Positions 32,357-42,205 of a stretch of 64,000 nt of DNA are shown one piece after another (position 1 is the stretch's first letter; each line of letters opens with the position of its first letter). The stretch spans positions 43,477,127-43,541,126 of the forward strand of contig NC_080043.1 in assembly GCF_012489685.1 (NCBI RefSeq), read 5' to 3'. The notes beneath the pieces are model-generated. The model was not told where the DNA came from and ran no database searches. It saw nothing but the letters and a program-made list of their open reading frames with translations. The translations under genes were made by a program, and so were the position numbers. The DNA comes from Lotus japonicus (taxonomy: Eukaryota; Streptophyta; Magnoliopsida; Fabales; Fabaceae).

Positions 32357-33770
32357 ATGGAGACACGTCGTCGACGACGCGACAATGATTAGGCGCGGCG
32401 ACACGGTTCACCTCCGCGTCGCGTGAGAGGCAGGCCGCGACGCGAGCAGGTTCACCGTGAAGAAACCGATCAGTTAAATCCTCCGCCACCACCTCCACCT
32501 CCACCTTTTCCTTCTCCAACGCCTCCACTACCTTCTCCGCCAACTTCACCGGAGCAGCAGAGGTCACCGGTGCATTCCCCCGGAGCTTCGGAAGAGGAGA
32601 TTCCGACACCTCAAGCACCGATCTCCGGACAAGATTGGAGGCGCTTGGTCCATAGCATCGATGATATACGGCAGTGAAATAATTACTTACATGAACAATT
32701 TGAATATTATCGTTACGAGCAACAGGATGAAGGGGAGCTCGAAGCGGAAGCCATGGCTGAATTTGAACCGTTCTCGGCGGCAGTGAGAGAGGTGGCTATC
32801 CCGGATAACATGAAGAATATTGTCCTTGAGACGTATAGCGTGAAAGCTGATCCCAAGGAGCATTTGCTATACTTTAACATAAAAATGGTAATTAGTGCTG
32901 CTTCCAACACAGTAAAGTGTAGGATGTTTCCAGCTACGTTCAAAGGCACGGCCATGGCGTGGTTCACAACTCTACCCCGAGGATCGATCACGAATTTTTG
33001 TGATTTCTCATCAAATTTCCTCGTCCAGTTTTCCGCCAGTAAAACCAAGCAAGTGACAATTGAAGACATGTACAATGTCCGCCAGTCCGAGGGTGAGACT
33101 CTGAAGTAGTACGTGAAACGATTCAGCGCGGCGTCCGTCAAGATTGAGGAATCAGAGGCCGCATGCTTGTGCGCGTGCCTTCAAGAACGGGTTGCAGCCA
33201 GGGAAGCTGAATAGCACATTGAGCCGTAAGCCAGCTCGATACATGGCAGAGATCCGCGCGCGAGCGAACACCTACTTTTTGGACGAGGAGGATGATGCTT
33301 TCAAGCGAAGGCGCGCGAAAAAGGAGAAGGATGGCGAACAGAGGGATGCATCGCCAGAAGGAAAACAGAGTAAGGAGAGAGGGGAGGGCAGCAAGAGGCG
33401 AGACAGGAAGGTGAGGACAGGGGAAAAGGCTGTGAAGGAGCCATTGTACCCTAAGAGGGAAAATTTTGAGCACCGCAGACCGTGGCATCAGGCTGACTCT
33501 CGTTGGCGAGAGGAGTCAGGAAAGAGTCTAAATGCACATTTGACGGAACTACTTCGTGAGGTAATGGCGACCCACACAGTTGAGGAAGGCGAGAAGGAGA
33601 CCAACCCGCCTCGAGCGGCGTTGGATAAAACAAAGTGGTGCGAGTATCACCGCTCAGCAGGCCATGACACGGGGGATTGCTTTACACTGAAAAACGAAAT
33701 TGAGAGACTCATTCAGGCGGGGCGATCGCAGATGAATGACCGCAGCAATCGGTGGAATGGAGAACGGTAG
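32357..33770 (+). pseudogene. gag: Tat-B gag
   Basis: The ATG at 32357 is followed by an arginine-rich start, a proline-rich linker (32480-32560), the retrotransposon gag capsid domain (32760-33110: VREVAIPDNMKNIVLETYS, DHLLYFNIKMVIS, FKGTAMAWFTTLPRGSI) and its C-terminal part (ACARAFKNGLQPG, 33165-33250). Then come a charged stretch and a zinc-binding-like CEYHRSAGHDTGDC (about 33640). Stops occur at 32390, 32675 and 33107 and a frameshift near 33160. Several of the stops sit where the Tat-C fragment or the family has Gln or Arg. Confidence 0.82.
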
Positions 33771-34604
33771 CAGGGAAGCCGGTACAAAGGGGGCCGCCAG
33801 CAGGATGACCGCAGGAGGGACGACTGCCGTCGTACGCCAACCACTGACAAAAAGGAAACACTGGCGGCAAGGAAGAAGGGGGCGAAAGAAACCTGTAATA
33901 AGGATTTTGAGCCGCCAGTTGGAACAATAAACACAATCGTGGGTGGCTTTGGTGGAGGTGGAGACACGACCTCGGCGAGATGAAGGCACGGAAGAGCAGT
34001 GACATCAGTGCAACAGTATGAGACCCAATTTGGTTTCCAGCATCCAGATATCGTGATATCATCCACATATTTCGAGGGGATCAAAACGCTGATGATCAGG
34101 ATCAACAGTTTCAATGTGCGGCGAGTTCTCTTAGACCAGGGGAGCTCTGCCGACATTATCTACGGCGATGCATTTGATCAGTAGGGACTGACGGACAAAG
34201 ATTTGTTGCCCTACACAGGAACGTTGGTAGGCTTCTCGGGCGAGCAAGTCTGGGTACGCGGATATATAGATTTGGACACAATTTTTGGTGTCGACGAAAA
34301 CGCCAAGCTCCTCCGCGTAAGGTATCTTGTGTTGCAGGTCGTAGCGTCATACAACGCCATCATTGGAAGGAACACGCTCAATCGCCTCTGCGCGGTGATT
34401 TCAACAGCTCACCTGGCAGTGAAATACTCGCTAATGTGTGGAAGAGTGGGAAAGATTGTGGTTGATCAGAGGAGGGCGAGAGAATGTTATAACAACTGTC
34501 TCAGTCTGTATGGAAAAAAAAGGGAGCTAGCGAGGGACACATATGTCATGAGGTTGAGGTCATCCAAGGTAATCAAGACAGACAGGGGAGATTGGAGCAG
34601 ATGA
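33771..34604 (+). pseudogene. Tat-B protease region
   Basis: After a stop at 33768-33770 the same polyprotein continues. RRVLLDQGSSADIIYGDAFD (about 34115-34180) is the Tat-type aspartic protease active site (D-Q-G-S-S-A-D). It is followed by GFSGEQVWVRGYIDL and YNAIIGRNTLNRL, also protease. Stops are at 33978 and 34182. Confidence 0.8.
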
Positions 34605-34957
34605 TTGACAGCGGGATAGCAAGGTCAGGGAGCAGCCAAGGACAGGTTAGGATAGAAGGCAGGATGGACAGGGATGGACAGTTCACGGACGCTCATGCAG
34701 AAGAGCGTTGGGCAGTTCTGATCGCGGATATAGAGGCGTATAAATTCAGCAGAGGGGTGCTGGCGATCGAGCCTAGGCTGACGGTCAGCCAAGAGAGGCG
34801 CCAGGAGAAGCTAGTAGAGGACAATTTCGACCTGTTTAGCTGGAGTCCAAAGGACCCAACGCTTTGGGGATTGCCAATGTTTAGGAAGCTGAATCTCCTG
34901 AATACAGGGCGAGATGAACAAAAGAGAAAATGGGTGGCAATTCAGGGAATGGATTAG
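34605..34957 (+). pseudogene. Start of Tat-B pol before the RT deletion
   Basis: Contains RRQEKLVEDNFDLFSWSPKD, the segment just before the RT domain in Tat polyproteins. The frame ends at 34957 and no RT motif follows, so RT-RNase H-integrase was lost by deletion. Confidence 0.62.
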
Positions 34958-36128
34958 CGAATCATCCAGCAAGGCGACGATGGGAAAAGCGGTAACGGGG
35001 CGTGCGAACGGTCTAAGGACAAGCAGAAGGTGAGGAGAGGGAACCCCGTGAGTCGCCGCCCAGGTAAAGGAAAAAGAGAGGCAAGATATTGGAAGTCGGT
35101 GGGTTCGGTAGCTTTCAAGCCACCGAGCGCGACAAGCAAAAAGGCAAGATAGGAGAAGTCCCTCATTACCATGAGGCGGGCCGGGAAAGAAACCAACCCT
35201 GCAATAACAATGAGTGGGTGGCGAGCACGTCGGGCTCAAAAGAGGAGGTGATGGGAGTGATAGTTTGACCTGAGGGGCTGGAAGCGGAAGCATGTAGGAA
35301 GCAGGAGCGAGGACGCAGCAAAGGAACCAAAAAATTAGGACCAAAAATAAAGATGCACTCTTTTTCTCCGACACGGGAGTTTTTTTACGAGGCATCCCTC
35401 GATGTAAAATCTTTCACAAATCAAATACAAAAGGATATTCTCATGCAATACTCCTAGCTCGACTATAATACGACGGTCGCCCGGTGGGAAAAATTCCCTG
35501 AAGGTGGCGATCCCAACACGACCTTGATGTCTGGGGATCGCTCCGGAAAAGTCCAGCGCGAACGGCTGCTACCCAGATAGCAACTCAACTAACATGTCAC
35601 ATTCGCCCAGTGGGAAAAATTCCCTGAAGGTGGCAATCCCAACACGACCTTGATGTCTGGGGATTGCTCCGGAAAGTCCGGCGCGAATCGCTGACCTCTC
35701 GTTGGCGATGTGTGCGGATAAGCTCCTTATCTCAGGATAAGATGCTTATCCCAAAAGTCTCCCCGAAATATGGGCAAACGAGACCTCTCCGAAATATGGG
35801 CGAGAATAAAACTAGGCATAAGTCTGGGTAAACCTATATGGCCATTGGGTCCCTAGCAACTGTAAGTCCTTGCCGGGATAAAACCGGCAAGGCCACACCT
35901 GCTCTTACGGGAAATATCGGTGTGAAGAAAAGCCTCAGTCCCAGACTCAGCAAAAGTCCTAGTTTCCACCGGCACACATTCAAAATCGCTACACGGGCAC
36001 AAAATACAAAGCTTAAAGGCACAGGGGCGAACACAAAAAAATGGATAAGTGAAATCGCGACAAACTTCCATTAAATAACATGGAGCAATGTTAATTACAA
36101 AAGGTAAGAGAAAATCAATACAAAATAC
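34958..36128 (+). repeat. Non-coding Tat-B 3' region with duplicated block
   Basis: GTGGGAAAAATTCCCTGAAG plus GTGGC(G/A)ATCCCAACACGACC is present twice (about 35480-35567 and 35604-35690). A second doublet, GAGACCTCTCCGAAATATGG-like, is at about 35760-35805. The rest is non-coding. Confidence 0.65.
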
Positions 36129-38679
36129 TCAAACTGCATTAACGTTTTCTGTTTCCCTTGCGTTTTCAGCAGCCGCAAAATACTCAGGAGTGAAGCCTGA
36201 TGGGTCATCAGGGCCGACTAATCCGTGGGGGTTAACCTTCTTGAAGGCTCCCATTCTGCCGAGGTTGATTCCTTCATAAAGATACTGGACTTGGGCCTTG
36301 GCGATGAAAAAACCACGGCCGCGCTCTTCCACAGCCTCAGCAGCAGCCCTGGCCACTAACCTTGCTCGGAGAGTTCTGATCTCGGGGTCCGCACGGTTTT
36401 CTGCATCAACAACAGCTTTGGCCTTTGTCTCTAGTTGAGACCTCACCTCGGCGAGAGACTCGTTTGTCGATCCCAACTCACTGCGTAGGAACGCGATTTC
36501 CTTGTCCTTAACAATGCAGGCGGCCGTACTCGCGACGATTGCCTCGTTCTTCGCCTCCAACTCCTTCTGCAGATCATCCCACTCGTCCTTTAAGTCCTCC
36601 ATTCTCTCTTCGCAGGCGGATAAGTAGGTCTCGCGACCGTTCATCTCGATTCCCAAATTGTTCAGCTTTGTAGTCTAGGCCACCAGCTGAGTCAGCAACC
36701 TGTCACGCTCCCCATACGCCTCCAGTGTGGCGAGACGATAACTCTCAGCCTTCTGGCGGAGCTCTTCAACTTCAGCGGCTGAGGCTGAATCCTGGGATAA
36801 CTTGGCGAAGAGACACCCCGCGCGCAAAAGGCTCGAAAGGGCTTCTTGTGCCATACCATCAAGGTCAGGATTTTCAGCTCCTTTAATATTACCGAAGAAA
36901 GGATCAGTCAGCATAAAGTCGACAGGAGTGGGTTGCTTGTTTAAAGGAGAGATTTCCTTCTCGTTAGCGTTCAGATCCCCGACGGCGGGGGAAGAAGAGC
37001 GAGGGGAAGGTGAGGCGGCGGGAGCCTGATCCTCATCACTACGACCCACCGTGTGGACCGGGGAGGCCCTGGATGAGCTTGTCCCAGCTTGATGGGATGG
37101 ATGGTCAGAATGGAGGATTGTTTGAGGGAAATCAGAGGCAGCGCCCTCAGGAACACTTTGACCAACAAGAGTCTCCTTGGGAGGGGGTGAGGGTCTTGCC
37201 TCACCCTCCTTGGGAAGGGGCGAGGGTCTCGCCTCGCCCTTGGAGTTAGGCCCATCCTCGCCCACCATGCCTTGGCGAGGAGCAGATGTTTCACCGGTCT
37301 TGGCGGCCTTGGCTCTCTTGACCTTTTTCTTTTTCTTTTTCAGATTTTGGGGCGAGGGAATCACGACCCCCGACTTTCCATCTGAGCCAGGGTCGCCCCC
37401 TTTGGATTTTTGGGATTTTCTTGTGGGGCAAGGTTGAGCAGCGTCATCAGTAGGCCTCGGGGCCAGCTCGTCAATCTCCAGCGGAGGGACGGTGTCTGGC
37501 ACAAACTCGCTAGACCCAAGAGCAGCAACATTTGGGGTTGTCCTGACCGTTTCAGAAGGAGCGGCATCGATCGAAGATCCAAGCGTGGGATTAACCGAGG
37601 TGGATCCTCTAGTCCGCTTCTTTGAAGGGAAAGCGGTGGTCTCGGCATCGACATCTGCGGCAGCGTGTTTCCTCTTGATTCCATTAGTGTTAAAAACGGG
37701 AGGGAACTCAAACACTTTAGCAGCAAGGGCGTGCTTTAGTGCGGCTTCAATAAAGTTCATTCCTCCTAGGAATGAGTGGAGGGTGTTTTTGTGAGCGGCT
37801 TCAAGCAACTGTGAGCAATCGAGGATGGGGAGCCCAGCGAAAAAGCCGAGAATGACTTTATCGTCATCACTCAGTGATGCATCTGACGGCAACGGAACGT
37901 CGCGAGGGCTCTTGGTCCAGTAGAACGGGAACACAGCAGTCCCGTCCCAAAGGGTGAAAGCTTCAGGGTAAGTAGGATGCACGATTATGCGGAAGTACCG
38001 GCGCCCAGGTCCCTTCTTGACGTTGCTCTTGTAGGGGAAGAGGCGTTGTCGGCCCGTACGAGACTTCAAAGAGATCCACCCGGGGGTCGGGGTCTTCAAA
38101 GATTTTGGCTCGACGGTGTAGAAGTAGAAGAAGTGGGCAGTCTTCGCTTCAAGACCAACGACGTTGCAAAGAATCTCGAAACACCGAATGAAGGCCCAAG
38201 CGTTCTGACGAAGCTTACTTGGAACCACGTTAATTTCCCTCATCACTTGGCGAAGGAAGGGGGAGAAGGTTAGTTTGATCCCTAGGTCGAGGAAAAAGTA
38301 CTCGTAGACGTAGAATAAGTGGGTTTTTCCACGCCTTGTTCAACAGTGCGCGATGTTGCCAGGGCCGGCAGATGCTTATGCATCGCCCGGTGACGAGAAC
38401 ATCTTCAAGAGACTTCTCGTGGCAAAGCGCACCTGCCTGGTGGGCTGTCTCAGTAACGGACTCGTCAGAGGACTGCTCAGAGGGTTGACAGATGGCTCCT
38501 TGAGTGGGTGTTTTGTTCGTGGACTGGGGCAGAGTGGCGAAAACCCGGTGCCAGAAGGCATCGATTTCCCTTTCAATAAGGGGAGGTCCTTCGGGGGGAG
38601 GAGGGTTAACCAAGGGAGGAGATGCGGGAGCGGCGCTGCAGGACCGGGAGGATCCTTTGGTACGGCGTTGGGAAGTCAT
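36129..38679 (-). pseudogene. Tat-B antisense extra ORF (PF04195-like, 'putative gypsy type transposon')
   Basis: Runs opposite to gag-pol, between pol and the 3' LTR. It starts MTSQRRTKGSSRS at 38679, shifts frame near 38520, and from about 38330 reads THLFYVYEYFF, LKLTFSPF-like and KLRQNAWAFIRCFEILCNVV, the conserved domain of the plant 'putative gypsy type transposon' family. It continues with a Ser/Pro/Lys-rich low-complexity linker (36850-37650), then a coiled-coil tail (EERMEDLKDEWDDLQKELEA, LRSELGSTNESLAEVRSQLE) after an in-frame TAG at 36675-36677. The longest open piece is 523 codons (36675-38246). Antisense extra ORFs at this position are known in Tat-lineage elements; their function is unknown. 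Confidence 0.75.
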
Positions 38680-38706
38680 TTCTGCTAAAGGGAAGAATAA
38701 GGATGA

Positions 38707-38727
38707 AAAGGGGGAAAGGGCGCAAGG
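38707..38727 (+). other. Tat-B polypurine tract
   Basis: AAAAGGGGGAAAGGGCGCAAG lies just before the proposed LTR start TGTCAACTTTAGG. Confidence 0.6.
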
Positions 38728-38728
38728 T

Positions 38729-39663
38729 TGTCAACTTTAGGAGATTGTAAGGATTCCAGAAGTGGAGAATGAGGGGGTGAGGGAGAATTTAAAGGGTGGA
38801 TGAGCAGCGGTTTGGAAATCGTACCCCATCATGGCAAAGGTGGAATGATTACTCAAGGGAGTGTGGCGTGGATTTTGGGAAACAGGGGCAACACATTAAA
38901 TGAAAAGTTACAATGGCTGAAGCTTATTGGTTCGAATTACAATTGGCAGGTTTTACTATGATTTGAAGAGACGTTTCAAAGATAGCAGTTGAGATTCCGT
39001 AGATTTGCTGACCTTTGCACCACTCTGGGGCGCTACGCGCGGCACAGGCTCAACACACGTCAAAATATCACGATTCAGAGCACGTGCGTAACTGTGACAA
39101 GGCAAGCAAACCAAGCGTCATCGCCACAAGTCCACTTGTGGACTTGATTCGCCAGGGGAACATAGCAAGAAGTTCAAGATGTTAATTTTTGAAGTTTTAA
39201 TTACTGAGCCATGTTGGCCATTGTTCTCCGTTATTAGACTCTAAGTTTTAGCATTAATTAGTTTCTCATGACCATCGCCTTAGTCTTTCTGCTTAATGAC
39301 ACACTTAGCTCTCATGCTTCGAGCTCGGTGTCTTGTGGACTTGTGGTTTGGGCAAGACCCCAGGGTCCCTCGCCCAGGTGCGCCAGCTCAGGGCGACGAG
39401 CGGACCAAGGACTTGGGCCTCCACCCAGAGGCCCAACCGGCCCATTAGGAAGGGTTAAAGGCGCCAGGCCCAACTCCACATCTATAAATAGGGGATGTTT
39501 ACCAATTGTAAAGGGCTCTTAGCTCATTTGAGAAATAACAAGATTGAAATTCAGTTACTTTCTCTCTCTAAAGCGGTTACGCTCTCATTATCTCTAGGAA
39601 TCTCACATCACGTTCCTTACACTCTAGGTACTATACCTCATCTCAATATTTTTGGATAGAACA
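38729..39663 (+). repeat. Tat-B 3' LTR
   Basis: About 935 bp, from TGTCAACTTTAGG to GGATAGAACA. The last 307 bp pair with the 5' LTR. TATA box CTATAAATAGGGG at about 39482. The start is set by the polypurine tract and by the length of the Tat-A LTR. Confidence 0.75.
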
Positions 39664-40611
39664 TTGAAGATAGATATGGAAGTTGAAATCTGCTTAATTG
39701 TTGATTGGCCGAAGATCTTTTGCAGATTTTTTACTTGGTTGGTTTTCTGTTAACAACTTCCTGATTTGTGTATGGACCGTGTGAACTTTCAAGCCCAACA
39801 AAGACAAGGCCTGGAAGACTATATATGAAGACTCAAGACCTAGACTCCGTGGTGGAACATATGATTATATTAGGGTTTTCATCGAGTTTTATAATTGTGT
39901 AGATTTCAAAAAATCTACACACAGAACTATTATGGTTTTATTGAAGATTTTAACAAGTATTTAAATGAATAATTTTTATTAAATGTTATTAAAATATAAG
40001 GCCTGACACTACAAGAAAATAAAAAGACAATTAGATGATTTTTCGTGGAAGGGAAATTAATGGAGGAGTTTAATTTTCCAATACTTATAATATTTATCTT
40101 AATTTTCCAATTGTAATACTAATATTCATTGATATTTAGACTTAATTCCACTTTTAATTCCTGACCATCACGATTATGCGGTTTCTTTTTTAAAAGTGAT
40201 TAGGAAAATTTGTAGCATATCCATGTCCATTGTCATAGCACCACCCTTCGCAACTGCCACCATCGTTGCAATCATTGCCAATGTCATTGCCACAACCACC
40301 ACCCTACAACACTACCATTACCACTACCACCACTACAGTTGTCGCACTACCACAACCAAATTACCTCTTACAATTGCTTCCACTACCACAACCACCACCT
40401 ACCTCCACCATTCTATCACGACCACTACTGCCACAACCACCACCCTCACCACCATCGCCATCACTTCCCTTCACCACTCACAACTTCCTGTGTCTTTTAC
40501 TGTTTTTCTGTTGTTTATCCTGCTGCATTATTTGTTGAATTGATCATATTGTTATATAAGATGTCATAGACATCTGGTAGGAACATCCGTGTTACTCTTG
40601 CCAGAATTTCA
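39664..40611 (+). repeat. SIRE-A 5' LTR, right part
   Basis: It continues the LTR after Tat-B. TATA-like GACTATATATGAAG at about 39820. It ends CCAGAATTTCA, the same last bases as the SIRE-B LTR (CTAGAATTTCA). It includes extra sequence from about 40007 (see the next entry). Confidence 0.68.
40007..40540 (+). mobile_element. CACTA-terminus-like remnant plus (CCA/ACC)n low-complexity tract
   Basis: CACTACAAGAAAA at 40007 is the classic terminal motif of CACTA DNA transposons. A second phrase, CTTAATTCCACTTTTAATTC, is at about 40141. 40240-40480 is rich in CCACCACTAC. No reverse TTTTCTTGTAGTG end is present, so it is a partial insertion or chance similarity. Confidence 0.35.
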
Positions 40612-40613
40612 AT

Positions 40614-40625
40614 TGGCATCAGAGT
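40614..40625 (+). other. SIRE-A primer binding site (degenerate)
   Basis: TGGCATCAGAGT begins two bases after the LTR end; two mismatches to the initiator tRNA-Met site TGGTATCAGAGC. Confidence 0.6.
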
Positions 40626-40678
40626 AGGCATCCCCTGTTCTACTGTTGGGTGAGATCTAGGGAGATAATTCTGGTAGG

Positions 40679-41463
40679 ATGGATAATAGCAAGGAAGGAG
40701 GATCAGTTCATAGGCCACCAATCTTGGATAGTACTAACTATGACTATTGGAAAACACATATGGTAGCATTTTTGAGATCCATTGACAGCAAAACATGGAA
40801 ATCTATTGTCAAGGGGTGGAAACATCCTGTGAAAAATGACAAAGAGGGAACTTCAACCACTAAATTGAGGCCTGAAGAAGAATGGACCAAAGAGGAAGAT
40901 GATGAAGCTTTGGAAAACTCAAAAGCACTGAATGCCATCTTCAACAGAGTGGGCAAGAACATGTTCCGATTAATCAATACCTTTACTGTGGCTAAGGATG
41001 CCTGGGAAATCCTCAGAGTAGCTCATGAAGGTACTACAAGAGTAAGAGTGTCAAGACTGCAACTACTCACCACTCAGTTTGAGAATATGAAGATGAAGGA
41101 TAATGAAACTGTGTCAGAATTTCACATAAGGGTGCGCGACATGGCAAATGCATCATTTGCTCTTGGAAAACAAATGTCTGAGGAAAAGCTTGTCAGAAAA
41201 ATTCTCAGATCTTTACCCAAGAAATTTGATATGAAGGTGACAGCTATAGAGGAAGCTCAGGACATTGGCAGCATAAAAGTAGACGAATTAATTGGCTCAT
41301 TACAAACCTTCGAGATGTCTGTGAATGAAAGGTCAGTCAAGAAGAGCAAAAGTATAGCTTTTGAATCAAATACTAAAGATGATGATACAAGTGAGAAATA
41401 GTCTGATGAAAATCTGTCATAAGCAATAGCTATGCTTAGGAGAAAATTCAACAAAGTGATAAG
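40679..41463 (+). pseudogene. gag: SIRE-A Copia gag, truncated
   Basis: ATG 40679 starts a DUF4219/UBN2-type Gag: PPILDSTNYDYWKTHMVAFL, WKSIVKGWKHP, AKDAWEILRVAHEGT and VRKILRSLPKKFDMKVTAIE. 240 codons are open to a TAG at 41399-41401, then TAA at about 41420; the frame continues as AIAMLRRKFNKV until the SIRE-B LTR cuts it at 41464. Zinc knuckle and pol would be beyond the insertion and are not in the window. Confidence 0.82.
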
Positions 41464-42205
41464 TGAAATTCTAGTTCCCTTAGAACAATGTCGTACGCGA
41501 TGTCAGGACAATCGATTATGACAACAATCACACAGTATCAGTAAAAGTTAAACACAAAAGTAACAAGACACAAGAATTGGTAACCCAGTTTAGTGAAACT
41601 TCACCTACGTCTGGTGGGCTAGGCCCAAAGAAAGGAAATCCACTATCTCAAGATTCAGGAACTACAGACACACATGAACACAACCAGTTCATTGTTCTTT
41701 TCCTAATCTACCCAGTGTATTTCTACTTAGTATCTCAACCTAAGTATGAGAGTCTCTCACACTTTCTCTCAATCACTGCCACAGTGATTGGTGAAAACAA
41801 ATAACAAAAGTGTTTGAACAATCAAACTCAACACAGAACAGAAACTTGCTTTATAGAATCAAGGAGCAAGAACAGTTCACAAATAACAAGAACAACGCAC
41901 AACTCACAATCCTAAAACACTTGATCTTCAATCTTAGCTCTAGTGTCTTCACGTTTTAGGTCTTTGTTCTATTTATACTTCAGCAGAGGCGGCACTAGGG
42001 TTAGTTGGGCTGAAGAACAGAATTGATCCACACAACTTCAAACGCAATCTTCCAAGATATGATTTGCGTAACAACCGAGTATAAGATAGAAACAAATCTT
42101 CAATCATAGATTTGTTTCAACAATAAACAACCCGCAAAGAACTCCCTTTAATCAGTTACTTGAACCTCAAGTAACAACAACCAAATCTTTAATAGATAAC
42201 ATAAG
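41464..42205 (-). repeat. SIRE-B 3' LTR, distal part
   Basis: The plus strand starts TGAAATTCTAG. A TATA box (minus strand AGTATAAATAGAAC, about 41970) lies within. ATAAG at 41459-41463 is the left TSD candidate for SIRE-B in the SIRE-A gag. It is interrupted at 42206 by a solo LTR and continues at 46233. Confidence 0.75.

Larger units (their letters stand above)
31958..39663 (+). mobile_element. Tat-B: non-autonomous Tat-lineage Ty3/Gypsy element
   Basis: Order: truncated 5' LTR, PBS-like site, gag, protease, first part of pol, a repeat-bearing non-coding region, an extra ORF on the opposite strand, a polypurine tract and a full 3' LTR. RT, RNase H and integrase are missing. The shared 307 bp of the LTRs differ at about 7 positions by eye. 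The left about 630 bp of the 5' LTR are gone, so no TSD can be checked. Many stops are present. It sits inside the SIRE-A 5' LTR. Confidence 0.85.

Noticed and set aside
40196..40543. Thr/His-rich ORFs in the CCACCACTAC tract
   Set aside because: Low-complexity trinucleotide-like DNA open in three frames; no domain.
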